Source of the DNA: Pseudomonas sp. BMS12
GTDB lineage: Bacteria > Pseudomonadota > Gammaproteobacteria > Pseudomonadales > Pseudomonadaceae
Direction: 5' to 3'
Assembly: GCF_001592875.1 (NCBI RefSeq)
Contig: NZ_LSOF01000018.1
Coordinates: 1 to 64,000, forward strand
DNA: 64,000 nucleotides
Shown here: in pieces, positions 44,482 through 53,192 of the stretch
Layout of the letters: each line of letters starts with the position of its first letter
Position numbering within the stretch: the first letter of the stretch is position 1
Program-made: the position numbers and the translations under genes
The notes under the pieces: model-generated
What the model saw: the letters and a program-made list of their open reading frames with translations, nothing else
Database searches by the model: none
Told to the model about the DNA's origin: nothing

Positions 44482-45261
44482 ATGCAACTCGATTTTCATC
44501 AGGTGGACGCCTTCAGTGACCGTCCGTTCGCCGGCAATCCGGCCATGATCTACCGCCTCGACAGCTGGCTCGACGACGCCCTGATGCAGCGCATCGCCGC
44601 CGAACACAACCTGGCCGAAACCGCCTTTGTGGTGCGCGAGGGCGCGAGCTGGCGCATCCGCTGGTTCACCCCGGCCTGCGAGGTGCCGCTGTGCGGCCAC
44701 GCCACCCTGGCCAGCGCCCACGTGCTGTTCGAGGTGTATGACGAGCCCGGCGAGCGCCTGGATCTGCTGTGCAAATCCGGGGCGCTGGCGGTGAGCCGTG
44801 AAGGCGAACGGCTGGTGCTGGATTTTCCCGCGCAGTACCTGGAGTCCGTCGATCTGGCGGGCGAGGTCGAGCCTATTGTCGGGCAGCGCGTGATGAATCT
44901 GCAGGGTGGCAAGGAGCTGCTGGTTGAACTGGAGTCCGAGCAGGCGGTGCGCGCCTGTGCACCGGATCTGAAGGCGCTGGCGGGTTTGCCTGGACTGGGC
45001 GTGATCGTCACGGCGCGAGGCGAGCGGCACGACTTCGTTTCGCGTTACTTCGCCCCGGGTATCGGCATCGACGAAGACCCGGTGACCGGCTCTGCCCATT
45101 GCATCCTCACGCCTTACTGGGCCGAGCGCCTGGGCAAGACCGAGTTGAGTGCCTTCCAGTGTTCGGCGCGTGGTGGCGAACTGCACTGCCGACTGGAAGG
45201 CGAGCGGGTGAAGATTGCCGGCCAGGCGGTGTTGGTGGCCAGCGGCAAGCTGTTTATCTGA
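44482..45261 (+). CDS. PhzF-family epimerase/isomerase-like protein
   Basis: 259 residues, the normal PhzF length. It begins 'MQLDFHQVDAFSDRPFAGNP' and has the conserved active-site 'NLAETAFV' (Glu) and 'PLCGHATLASAHVLF', and 'GSAHCILTPYW' in the second half, giving the two-lobed diaminopimelate-epimerase-like fold. It is likely a cytoplasmic isomerase; only some family members make phenazines, and no phenazine genes are nearby. CAGGAG precedes the ATG. It is divergent from the porin leader. A hairpin of the CCCTCT...AGAGGG type follows its stop. Confidence 0.9.
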   Translation: MQLDFHQVDAFSDRPFAGNPAMIYRLDSWLDDALMQRIAAEHNLAETAFVVREGASWRIRWFTPACEVPLCGHATLASAHVLFEVYDEPGERLDLLCKSGALAVSREGERLVLDFPAQYLESVDLAGEVEPIVGQRVMNLQGGKELLVELESEQAVRACAPDLKALAGLPGLGVIVTARGERHDFVSRYFAPGIGIDEDPVTGSAHCILTPYWAERLGKTELSAFQCSARGGELHCRLEGERVKIAGQAVLVASGKLFI

Positions 45262-45273
45262 GTGGGCGATTTT

Positions 45274-45294
45274 CCCTCTGCCGGCGGGAGAGGG
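45274..45294. repeat. Imperfect CCCTCT/AGAGGG hairpin repeat after the PhzF-like gene
   Basis: CCCTCTGCCGGCGGGAGAGGG resembles the longer perfect hairpin at 58922-58948. The two appear to be members of one dispersed intergenic family in this genome. Here it could terminate the PhzF-like transcript. Confidence 0.45.
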
Positions 45295-45344
45295 GCACGA
45301 TCGGTGCTGCTGAGGTTCTCTGTGGGGGAGGCAGCGGCGCGCTC

Positions 45345-46448
45345 TCAGTTGCTGCTGTAGCGACGCACGCCCGAGTCGCCCAGGTTGACCTGGGCGGCCA
45401 CGCTGCCTGGGGCGGGGAAGACCACCAGGTGGTCGGCGGCGACGCGGATGCCAACCTGTTGGCCGGGCAGATGGTCGGCGTGGCTGGGGAACAGCGCTTC
45501 CAGCTGGCTGCCGGTGGGCAGTTGCAGGCGGTACAGGGTGGCGGCGCCGAGGAAGGTCTTGCCGACGATCTGCGCCCGTAGCTCGCTGTCCGGCGCCGGC
45601 ACTATGTCGTCCGGGCGCAGCAGCACGTCCACCGAGCTTCCTGCTGCCCAGGTGTAGGCGCGGTTGCCGCGGATCACGCCCAGCTCGGTCTGCACCGTGT
45701 CCGGGCTGAGCAGCTGGCCGCGAATGAAATAGCCCTGGCCGACGAAGCTGGCGACGAAGGGCGTCAGTGGCTCGTGGTACAGGTTGAAGGGCGTGTCCCA
45801 CTGCTGCAGGCGGCCCTCGTGGAATACGCCGACATGGTCACTGACGGCGAAGGCTTCTTCCTGGTCGTGGGTGACCAGGATGGCGCTGGTGCCACGGGCC
45901 TTGAGGATGTCGCGTACCTCATGGCTGAGCCTACGGCGCAGTTCGCCATCGAGGTTGGAGAAGGGCTCGTCGAGCAGCAGCAGCTGCGGCTGTGGCGCCA
46001 GGGCGCGGGCCAGGGCCACGCGTTGCTGTTGGCCGCCGGACAGCTCGTGGGGGAAGCGCTGGCCCAGGTGGTTCAGCTTGACCAGTTCCAGCAGCTCGGC
46101 AGTGATGTGCTCGCGTTGGGGATGCTTGCGAATGCCGAAGGCGACGTTGTCGGCCACATTGAGGTGGGGGAACAGGGCGTAGTCCTGGAACACCATGCCG
46201 ATGCGGCGCTTCTCCGGGGCCAGGGTGAAGCCGGCGCGGGAGATGACTTCGCCGCCCAGTTCGATCTCGCCTTCCTGCACCGGCTCGAAACCGGCGATGG
46301 CACGCAGGGTGGTGGTCTTGCCGCAGCCGGAAGGGCCGAGCAGGCAGCCGATGTCACCGGCGTTGAGGTGCAGGTTGAGCGTCTGCACCACACGGTGCTG
46401 CTGGTAGCCGCACGCCAGCTCACGCAGCGACAGCAGCACCTGACTCAT
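45345..46448 (-). CDS. ABC transporter ATP-binding protein, FbpC/PotA type
   Basis: 367 residues from the ATG at 46448, which overlaps the argF stop by 4 bp (ATGA). The ATPase domain has Walker A 'GPSGCGKTT', signature 'LSGGQQQR', Walker B '[12 protein letters not shown]' and the H-loop '[10 protein letters not shown]'. The C-terminal third is a TOBE-type regulatory domain ('[11 protein letters not shown]'). These features fit the ferric-iron or polyamine/spermidine importers. No permease or binding protein is adjacent, but the same argF-ATPase pairing is found in P. aeruginosa, so it may serve partners encoded elsewhere. Confidence 0.88.
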   Translation of the reverse strand: MSQVLLSLRELACGYQQHRVVQTLNLHLNAGDIGCLLGPSGCGKTTTLRAIAGFEPVQEGEIELGGEVISRAGFTLAPEKRRIGMVFQDYALFPHLNVADNVAFGIRKHPQREHITAELLELVKLNHLGQRFPHELSGGQQQRVALARALAPQPQLLLLDEPFSNLDGELRRRLSHEVRDILKARGTSAILVTHDQEEAFAVSDHVGVFHEGRLQQWDTPFNLYHEPLTPFVASFVGQGYFIRGQLLSPDTVQTELGVIRGNRAYTWAAGSSVDVLLRPDDIVPAPDSELRAQIVGKTFLGAATLYRLQLPTGSQLEALFPSHADHLPGQQVGIRVAADHLVVFPAPGSVAAQVNLGDSGVRRYSSN

Positions 46449-47365
46449 GCGTGATAGGCCGGCTCGACCAGCATCTCCAGCAGGGCCTTCTGTGCATGCA
46501 GGCGGTTTTCGGCCTGCTGCCAGGCCAGCGAACGCGGATCGTCCAGCAGATCCTGGCTGATTTCCTCGCCGCGGTGGGCGGGCAGGCAATGCAGGAAGAT
46601 CACCTCGGGATCGGCGGCATCGAGCAGGGCGCGGTTGACCTGGTAAGGGGCGAACACGGCCAGGCGCTTGGCGTTCTCTTCTTCCTGGCCCATGGAGGTC
46701 CACACGTCGGTGCTGACCAGGTGGGCGCCGGCAACGGCTTCCTTCGGGTCGCGCACGATCTTCGCGCGATCACCGGCGGCGGCGAGGAACTCGGCCTTGG
46801 GCTCGTAACCCTCGGGGCAGGCGATGCGCAGCTGGAAGTCGAACTGCACGGCGGCTTCCAGATAGGAGTTGCACATGTTGTTGCCGTCGCCGATCCAGGC
46901 CACGGTCTTGCCGGCAATGCTGCCGCGCGCTTCCTGATAGGTCTGCATGTCGGCCAGCAGCTGGCACGGGTGCAGATCGTCGGACAGGCCGTTGATCACC
47001 GGCACGCTGGAGTTGGCGGCAAAGTCGGTGAGGGTGCTGTGGGCGAAGGTACGGATCATCACCGCGTCGAGCATGCTGGACATGACGATGGCGGTGTCGC
47101 CGATCGGCTCGCCACGGCCCAGCTGGGTGTCGCGCGGCGAGAGGAAGATGGCCTGGCCGCCGAGCTGGATCATGCCGGCCTCGAAGGACAGGCGGGTACG
47201 GGTCGAGGCTTTCTCGAAGATCATGCCCAGAACGCGGTTCTTCAGCGGCTCGAACAGCACGCCACGGCGGCGCAGGTCTTTCAGCTCGATGGCTCGACGG
47301 ATCAGCCCGCCCAGTTCCTGGGGGCTGCAGTCCATCAACGAGAGAAAGTGTCTGGCGCTCATCAT
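46445..47365 (-). CDS. argF: Ornithine carbamoyltransferase (anabolic)
   Basis: 306 residues (start at 47365, or at the next ATG 47362, which matches known Pseudomonas ArgF 'MSARHFLS'). Key motifs: carbamoyl-phosphate site 'STRTR' in '[14 protein letters not shown]', '[11 protein letters not shown]', 'GDGNNMCNS' and '[10 protein letters not shown]' with the active cysteine. It makes citrulline from ornithine and carbamoyl phosphate in arginine synthesis. The upstream region has one weak ArgR-like hexamer (TGTCGC, 47388-47393). It overlaps the ATPase gene downstream by 4 bp. Confidence 0.95.
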   Translation of the reverse strand: MMSARHFLSLMDCSPQELGGLIRRAIELKDLRRRGVLFEPLKNRVLGMIFEKASTRTRLSFEAGMIQLGGQAIFLSPRDTQLGRGEPIGDTAIVMSSMLDAVMIRTFAHSTLTDFAANSSVPVINGLSDDLHPCQLLADMQTYQEARGSIAGKTVAWIGDGNNMCNSYLEAAVQFDFQLRIACPEGYEPKAEFLAAAGDRAKIVRDPKEAVAGAHLVSTDVWTSMGQEEENAKRLAVFAPYQVNRALLDAADPEVIFLHCLPAHRGEEISQDLLDDPRSLAWQQAENRLHAQKALLEMLVEPAYHA

Positions 47366-47687
47366 TCACTACCTTTAATTCAACAGCTGTCGCGGTCCGG
47401 TTTTTCCGGGGAAAAGCAGCCCACACAACGGCTGGGGCCGCGCGGGTGCGACAAAGGGGAAGGGCGCGATCTTATAAGGAAACGACGCGCCGGAGCAAAT
47501 TGCCCCGGATCTGGGCTGCGACGAAAAGTTTCAGGAGAAATTTCTCCAGCTGTGGCGGATGTCACAAAAGTGAAACGCTGGCTTGCCCGTCCCAGAGCGG
47601 CGCTCCTACCATGCGCCCCGCCTTGAAAGGCACCCCTCGATGTCCCGCAACGGGGCGTTATGGATCTTCTATGCAAAGGAGTCTTGC
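47366..47687. promoter_or_regulatory. Divergent argF/lipoprotein intergenic region
   Basis: About 320 bp with no coding frame I can support. It contains a 14-bp perfect palindrome GGAGAAATTTCTCC (47534-47547) and a TGTCACAAAAGTGAAA stretch (47558-47573), either of which could be a regulator site. Gene starts on both sides diverge. Confidence 0.4.
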
Positions 47688-48119
47688 ATGAAACACGTAG
47701 CCTATGCCGCCGCTTTTTCCGCTCTGGCCCTGCTGACTGGCTGTGCCAGCCAGAACTACAGCCAGCCGAGCGCCCCGCTGAACGGTGAAGTTCAAACCAA
47801 CCTGAAAGCAGACGTAAAAGTGGGCGAGTCCATCAGCGGCGAGTCTTCGGTGAACATCCTGTTCGGTATGTTCAAACTGGGTGGTGATACCCAGTACGCC
47901 GACGGCGTGACCTATGGTGGTGGCGAAGGTGGTTTCGCTCTGGGCCTGGACCCGGTAGCAGCCGCCAAATCCGCAGCAGCCTTCAAAGCGGTGAAAACCT
48001 CCGGTGCCGACCTGATCGTCGCGCCGCGCTATGAAGTCAGCGTGCAGGATTACATGGTGTACAAAGCCGTCACTGTCAAAGTGACCGGCAACAAAGGCAC
48101 CGTTACCGCAATCCGCTAA
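47688..48119 (+). CDS. Small outer-membrane-type lipoprotein, unknown function
   Basis: 143 residues from the ATG at 47688 after AAAGGAG. The signal sequence 'MKHVAYAAAFSALALLTGC' ends in a lipobox (LTGC, lipidated C19). The mature protein is glycine- and alanine-rich with 'GGEGGFALGLDPVAAAKSAA' and beta-like 'VSVQDYMVYKAVTVKVTG', without a known catalytic motif. Residue +2 after Cys is Ala, so outer-membrane sorting is expected. A strong hairpin follows its stop. Confidence 0.75.
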   Translation: MKHVAYAAAFSALALLTGCASQNYSQPSAPLNGEVQTNLKADVKVGESISGESSVNILFGMFKLGGDTQYADGVTYGGGEGGFALGLDPVAAAKSAAAFKAVKTSGADLIVAPRYEVSVQDYMVYKAVTVKVTGNKGTVTAIR

Positions 48120-48175
48120 GCCTCACTGGGCCGTGCCTTCGGGTTCGGTTCGTTGTGTTGCTTTTGGTTGTGTCT

Positions 48176-48204
48176 GAATCGGCGGGCATGATGCCCGCCG
48201 ATTC
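48176..48204. terminator. Perfect 13-bp hairpin after the lipoprotein gene
   Basis: GAATCGGCGGGCA-TGA-TGCCCGCCGATTC, 57 bp past the lipoprotein stop. No T-run follows, but the stem is the strongest in the region and probably ends that transcript before the oxidoreductase gene. Confidence 0.65.
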
Positions 48205-48302
48205 ATGAAATGAAGGCCCCTGGCCAACCCTCCCTCCAGCCTCCATAGTCTTGCCATCGCGACCTGACCGGTCGTCTCGGACGAGAACAAAGAGGCTAGG
48301 CC

Positions 48303-50411
48303 ATGACCAAGACCCTCCACCACCGTGCCTGTCACCTGTGTGAGGCCATTTGCGGCCTGACCATCGAAACCCAGGACCATGAGGACGGCAGCCGCCAGAT
48401 CCTGTCGATCAAGGGCGATGCCCAGGACAGTTTCAGCCGTGGCCATATCTGCCCCAAGGCCGTGGCCCTGCAAGATATCCAGAACGACCCGGACCGCCTG
48501 CGCCAGCCCGTGCGCAAGGTCGATGGCCAGTGGCAGCCGATCGGCTGGGACGAGGCTTTCGAGCTGGTTGCCGAGCGCCTGAGTGCGATCCAGGCCGAGC
48601 ATGGCAAGAATGCCGTGGCCGTGTACCAGGGCAACCCCAGCGTGCACAACTACGGGCTGATGACCCACAGCAACTACTTTCTTGGCCAGCTGAAGACGCG
48701 TAACCGTTTCTCCGCCACCTCGGTGGACCAGCTGCCGCATCACCTGACCAGCTACCTGATGTACGGCCACGGCCTGCTGTTGCCGATTCCGGACATCGAT
48801 CACACCCAGTTCATGCTGATTCTCGGCGGCAACCCGCTGGCCTCCAACGGCAGCATCATGACCGTGCCGGACGTGGAAAAGCGCCTCAAGGCGCTCAAGG
48901 CGCGCGGTGGCAAGCTGGTGGTGGTCGACCCACGGCGCAGCGAAACCGCGGCAATGGCGGATCAGCACCTGTTCGTGCGCCCGGGCAACGACGCGGCGCT
49001 GCTGCTGGGGCTGCTCAACACCCTGTTCGACGAGGGGCTGACCCGCGAGAGTCCGCTGCCGGTCAATGGCATGGAGCAGGTCAAGCAGGCCATCGCGTCA
49101 TTTACCGCCGAAAGCATGGCTGCGCGTTGCGGCGTTGCGGCGGCCGAGATCCGTCAGCTGGCCCGAGACTTCGCCGCGGCCGAGTCGGCGGTCTGTTACG
49201 GGCGCATGGGCGTGTCCACCCAGGCCTACGGCAGCCTGTGCCACTGGCTGATCCAGCTGATCAACCTGGTGACCGGCAACCTCGACCGGGTCGGCGGCAC
49301 GCTGTGCACCAGCCCGGCCGTGGACCTGGTGGCGAACACCTCCGGCGGTCACTTCAACGTCTGGCAGAGCCGCGTGTCCGGCCTACCGGAGTACGGCGGC
49401 GAGCTACCGGTGGCGGCCCTGGCCGAGGAAATGCTCACGCCCGGCGAAGGCCAGATCAAGGCGCTGATCAGCGTGGCCGGTAACCCGGTGCTGTCCACGC
49501 CCAACGGCGGACAGCTGGAGCGTGCCCTGGACGGTCTGGAGTTCATGGTGTCGGTCGATCTGTACATCAACGAGACCACCCGCCACGCCGACCTGATCCT
49601 GCCGCCGACCGCGCCGCTGGAGCATGATCACTACGACACCACCTTCAACGTGTTCGCCGTGCGCAACGTCACCCGCTTCAACCAGCCGGTACTGGCCAAG
49701 CCCGAGGGTGCGCTGGACGACTGGGAAATCTTCGTCGGCCTGGCCAGGGCCTTTGCCGCGAAGAACGGCACCGAGCTTAAGCCGACCATGGCACCGCAGC
49801 AGATGATCGACATGGGCCTGCGCGCCGGCCCCTACGGCGACCGGTCGGAGCACAAACTCAGCCTGGCAGCGCTGCACGAGGCGCCGCATGGTATCGACCT
49901 GGGGCCGCTGCGGCCGAACCTGGCGGCGCGCCTGAAGACCGACTCGAAGGCCATCGAGGCCGCGCCACAGCTGCTGGTCGCCGACCTGGCCCGCTTCGCC
50001 GCCGAGCCGCAGCCGAGCGCTGGCGAGCTGGTGCTGATCGGCCGGCGCCATGTGCGAAGCAACAACTCCTGGATGCACAACTACCAGCGCCTGGTGAAGG
50101 GCAAGCCGCGTCATCAGCTGCTGATGCACCCGGACGACATGGCCGGGCGCGGCTTGGCCGATGGTCAGCGGGTGCGGGTGCAGTCGCGAGTCGGCATGAT
50201 CGAGGTCGAGGCGGTGGCCAGCGACGAGATGATGCCCAGTGTGGTCAGCTTGCCGCATGGCTGGGGCCACGCCCGCCCCGGCGTGCAGATGGGCATCGCC
50301 AGCGCCCAGCCCGGCGCCAGCGCCAATGACCTGACCGACGAGCGTCAGCTCGACGCGGTGTCCGGCAATGCGGCGCTCAATGGCGTGCCGGTGCGCGTCG
50401 AGGCGGCCTAG
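48303..50411 (+). CDS. Molybdopterin-dependent oxidoreductase, formate dehydrogenase-like
   Basis: 702 residues without a signal peptide. The N-terminal [4Fe-4S] motif is C10-x2-C13-x3-C17-x32-C50 ('CHLCEAICG', 'GHICPKA'). Molybdopterin-binding segments include 'QGNPSVHNYGLM', 'LILGGNPLASNGS', 'VVDPRRSETAAMADQHLFVRPG' (seen in parts), 'YGRMGVSTQAYG' and a C-terminal dinucleotide-binding domain ('RRHVRSNNSWMHN'). It is cytoplasmic and belongs to the DMSO-reductase family near FdhF-type and BisC-like enzymes; the substrate cannot be assigned. No partner subunit is adjacent. It converges with a solute-binding protein gene, the stops overlapping by 4 bp. Confidence 0.85.
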   Translation: MTKTLHHRACHLCEAICGLTIETQDHEDGSRQILSIKGDAQDSFSRGHICPKAVALQDIQNDPDRLRQPVRKVDGQWQPIGWDEAFELVAERLSAIQAEHGKNAVAVYQGNPSVHNYGLMTHSNYFLGQLKTRNRFSATSVDQLPHHLTSYLMYGHGLLLPIPDIDHTQFMLILGGNPLASNGSIMTVPDVEKRLKALKARGGKLVVVDPRRSETAAMADQHLFVRPGNDAALLLGLLNTLFDEGLTRESPLPVNGMEQVKQAIASFTAESMAARCGVAAAEIRQLARDFAAAESAVCYGRMGVSTQAYGSLCHWLIQLINLVTGNLDRVGGTLCTSPAVDLVANTSGGHFNVWQSRVSGLPEYGGELPVAALAEEMLTPGEGQIKALISVAGNPVLSTPNGGQLERALDGLEFMVSVDLYINETTRHADLILPPTAPLEHDHYDTTFNVFAVRNVTRFNQPVLAKPEGALDDWEIFVGLARAFAAKNGTELKPTMAPQQMIDMGLRAGPYGDRSEHKLSLAALHEAPHGIDLGPLRPNLAARLKTDSKAIEAAPQLLVADLARFAAEPQPSAGELVLIGRRHVRSNNSWMHNYQRLVKGKPRHQLLMHPDDMAGRGLADGQRVRVQSRVGMIEVEAVASDEMMPSVVSLPHGWGHARPGVQMGIASAQPGASANDLTDERQLDAVSGNAALNGVPVRVEAA

Positions 50412-51166
50412 AGGTATACGCCATAGCTGGCGTAGATCTTGTCGATGGTGCCTTGCTGCTTGAGCTGGATGATCGCCGCGTCCAACCTGTCCAGCCAGGC
50501 CTTGTGCCTCGGCTGGAGGCGCATGCTCACGTCGTATGAGCTGATCACGTCGCCGATTTCGAGTTGGCCGTATTCCTGTGAGTCGCGCAGGTGGTACTGG
50601 GCGATGGCCTTGTTGACGATGATCTGGTCGAAGCGCGACCTGGCCAGCATGCCCAGCAGTTGCTGCTCGTTCAGTGCATTGCGACGGTCGAGCTGGCCGG
50701 AGGCAATCAGCGGCGCCAGCTCGGGGTAGGCGTAGCCACGCACCATGCCGACCGACTTGCCGCGCAGGTCCTCGGGGCGTTTCACCGGGAAGCGCCGGTT
50801 GGGCGTGAAGACCAGCACATCGACCACCTTGCCGAACGGCACTGAGAAAATGCCCGGCCTCGGCTGGTTCTGCACCCAACCCGGATAGACCCCGGGCTCA
50901 ATATCCAGCTGCCCCTCGTTGAACAGCAGACCGATGCGGGGGTAGGGGTAGTACTGCACGTTGAAGGTGTCGCCGGTGAGCCGGCTCACCTCATCGAAGA
51001 TGTCCTGGTAGATGCCGCTTCTACCGTCCTCGATCATCATTGGCGGGTAGTCATAGAAGCCCACCTCGAAGGTATCGGCGCAAGCGCTCTGCATCAGCCA
51101 GGAGAGACACAGCGCACCTGTCGCTTCGATCAACCGTTTCACTGCACTGCCTCTCGCCTCGACCAT
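50408..51166 (-). CDS. Periplasmic family 3 solute-binding protein-like
   Basis: 252 residues with an N-terminal export signal ('LIEATGALCLSWLMQSACA'). The mature part shows 'FEVGFYDYPPMM', 'GIYQDIFDEVSRLTG', 'DLRGKSVGMVRGYAYPEL' and 'DAAIIQLKQQGTIDKIYASY', typical of amino-acid-type family 3 binding proteins. Like the protein encoded at 41165-41950, it stands alone without permease genes. Stop overlaps the molybdopterin gene stop by 4 bp. Confidence 0.78.
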   Translation of the reverse strand: MVEARGSAVKRLIEATGALCLSWLMQSACADTFEVGFYDYPPMMIEDGRSGIYQDIFDEVSRLTGDTFNVQYYPYPRIGLLFNEGQLDIEPGVYPGWVQNQPRPGIFSVPFGKVVDVLVFTPNRRFPVKRPEDLRGKSVGMVRGYAYPELAPLIASGQLDRRNALNEQQLLGMLARSRFDQIIVNKAIAQYHLRDSQEYGQLEIGDVISSYDVSMRLQPRHKAWLDRLDAAIIQLKQQGTIDKIYASYGVYL

Positions 51167-51339
51167 GGTGCAACCAGCTTAGCTGTTCGGTCGCCTCGAT
51201 GGATTCTTACGCATCGAGTATGTCGATATCGTCGGGTTCAGTGCAGCCGGGCTCTGTCTGAGAGCATACCGGTTAGCGACTGACTGGCAGTTTGATGACT
51301 CGGGTGGCTCTGTTGGGGGTATTCGTTGCGCAATTGACC

Positions 51340-52242
51340 CTAGGCTTTGACTGGTTCTGCACGCGGTGCGCTCGGTCGCACCACCAGCCACAGGGCCACG
51401 CCGATCAGCAGGCAGCCCGGCAGGTAGGCCCAGCTCAGCGGCTCGTCCAGCAGCAGGGCACCCCACAGCACACCAAATGGCGGGATCAGGAAGGTGGTGG
51501 TGGAGGCCTTGATCGGGCCGATGTCGGCCAGCAGGCGGAAGTACAGGACGTAGGCGAAGGCGGTGCAGACCAGGCCGAGGCCTGCCAGCGACAGCCAGAC
51601 TTCGGGGCCGCCCCAACTGGCCGGCATCTGCCAGGCCAGGCTGCCGGCCAGCAGCGGCAGCTGGAACAAACTGGCGCCGACCAGGCTGGCGAAGGCGATC
51701 AGGCGGTTGTCCAGGCCCAGATGGCCGATCCAGCTGCGGGTGAGGAAGCCGGCGAAGCCGTAGCAGATGGTCGCTACCAGGCAGGCAGCGGCGCCGAGCA
51801 GCAGCGGCAGGTCGAAAGCCACCGGGCCGGTGCGGGTCAGCACTGCCACGCCGAACAGGCCGAGGGCCACGCCGGCGGCCTTGCTTGGCGTCATCGCCTC
51901 GCTGAAGAACAGTGCGCCGATCAGCACCCCCATCAGCGGTGTGGTGGCGTTGAAGATTGACGAGTAGCCGGCCGGCAGCACCAGGGCGGCCAGGCAGTAC
52001 ATCACCGAAGGCAGGCCGGCATTGATCGCGCCCAGCGCCAGGCAGGCCTTGAACTTGCCGCGAAACTCCCAGGCCGGGCGCAGCATTAGCAGAAGGGCCA
52101 CTAGGCCGAGGGCGCCGAGGCTGGCGCGGAAGAATGCGGTGGGCAGGCTGCCCAGCACCGGCACGGCGATGCGCATGAACAGGAAGCTGGCGCCCCAGAT
52201 GGCAGCGAGCAGCAACAGGCGGAACAGGTCGGCGGGTTTCAT
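51340..52242 (-). CDS. EamA/DMT-superfamily transporter
   Basis: 300 residues with about ten hydrophobic segments in two EamA repeats, for example 'LFRLLLLAAIWGASFLFMRI' and 'IGALFFSEAMTPSKAAGVAL'. DMT-family exporters move small metabolites, often amino acids, across the inner membrane; no substrate can be given. The adjacent genes are unrelated. A 16-bp palindrome CGCCGCCCGGGCGGCG (52276-52291) stands upstream of its start. Confidence 0.88.
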   Translation of the reverse strand: MKPADLFRLLLLAAIWGASFLFMRIAVPVLGSLPTAFFRASLGALGLVALLLMLRPAWEFRGKFKACLALGAINAGLPSVMYCLAALVLPAGYSSIFNATTPLMGVLIGALFFSEAMTPSKAAGVALGLFGVAVLTRTGPVAFDLPLLLGAAACLVATICYGFAGFLTRSWIGHLGLDNRLIAFASLVGASLFQLPLLAGSLAWQMPASWGGPEVWLSLAGLGLVCTAFAYVLYFRLLADIGPIKASTTTFLIPPFGVLWGALLLDEPLSWAYLPGCLLIGVALWLVVRPSAPRAEPVKA

Positions 52243-52343
52243 GGAGGCTCCACGGCAGGAGCGCCAAGCTTACGCCGCCGCCCGGGCGGCGCAATCCGCA
52301 GATGACTTTCAAATCGGCCATACAGTTGGCCGAGTCGGGACAG

Positions 52344-53090
52344 TCAGAAAGTCTTGCTGGCGCTGAACACCAGGTCGGCGCCGCACAGGTCTTCATAACC
52401 GCTGAAGCTCAGGCACTCGGCGTCCGAGAGGTCGGTGTCGACGTAGCTCACGCCCCAGGTCACTCCTGCCAGGTCGCGGCTGAGTGAAACCTGCCAGTTG
52501 TCGTAGTCCTCGCGCGAGTCACTGAAGTCGGCGTTGAAGAACACCCCGTCCTTGTAGTCGACGTTCTCCCAGCGCAGCTCCAGGTTAATTTCCAGCGGCA
52601 GTTGGGTGCGGTAGCCGGCGTATTTGCTGAAGGCCGTTTCGTCGGTGTCGTGGGAGTGCTTGCCGCCGATGAAGAAGCCGTAGGCATCCAGGGTCAGGTA
52701 GATGTCGCTGCCATTGAACTGGCTTTCTCCGGGGAAGGTGTAGCGGTTGTAGTAACCGTCCAGGCTGATGGCGTCGGTGATCTGCCAGTAGTAGCCGAGG
52801 TAGTAGTCGATCTCCTGGCGGGTGCCGAAGTCATCGTCGTTTTCCCAGTCGTAGCCGAACTCGACGTTGCTGGTCCACAAACCTGCGTACAGGCCGCTGG
52901 CATGGCTCAGCATCAGGTCGAACTGGGCGGCGGGGTCGCCAAGGGTCTGCGAGATGCCACTGTTGCGGTAGTCGCTGTAAATGGCGGGGGTGATGCTCAG
53001 GGCGAGCTGCTCGTTCAGTTCGATGGCACTGGCCTGCAGGCTGCAGGTGGCGGCTGCGATGGCCAGGGTGAGGTGTCGATGGATGCGCAT
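52344..53090 (-). CDS. TorF-family putative porin
   Basis: 248 residues with a signal peptide ('LTLAIAAATCSLQASA'). The mature protein opens 'IELNEQLALSITPAIYSDYR' and shows 'GLYAGLWTSNVEFGYD', 'IDYYLGY' and 'YRTQLPLEINLELRWE', the antiparallel strand pattern of the TorF/gcw_chp beta-barrels. The last residue is Phe, fitting outer-membrane assembly. It is downstream of the secreted amidohydrolase gene on the same strand (102 bp apart), so uptake and hydrolysis of a shared substrate is plausible. Confidence 0.85.
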   Translation of the reverse strand: MRIHRHLTLAIAAATCSLQASAIELNEQLALSITPAIYSDYRNSGISQTLGDPAAQFDLMLSHASGLYAGLWTSNVEFGYDWENDDDFGTRQEIDYYLGYYWQITDAISLDGYYNRYTFPGESQFNGSDIYLTLDAYGFFIGGKHSHDTDETAFSKYAGYRTQLPLEINLELRWENVDYKDGVFFNADFSDSREDYDNWQVSLSRDLAGVTWGVSYVDTDLSDAECLSFSGYEDLCGADLVFSASKTF

Positions 53091-53192
53091 GGATGAGCCT
53101 TATCGTTGTGGTTATTGGTCGGCAGCGGATTCAGGGCCGAGCCGCTCCGGCCATGCCGCGCGGGCGGATGGCGGGAGCGGTGGCGGAGGGGG

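Noticed and set aside
47388-47401. ArgR site upstream of argF
   Set aside because: Only a TGTCGC hexamer fits; the AA after N8 is missing, so it is mentioned but not called.
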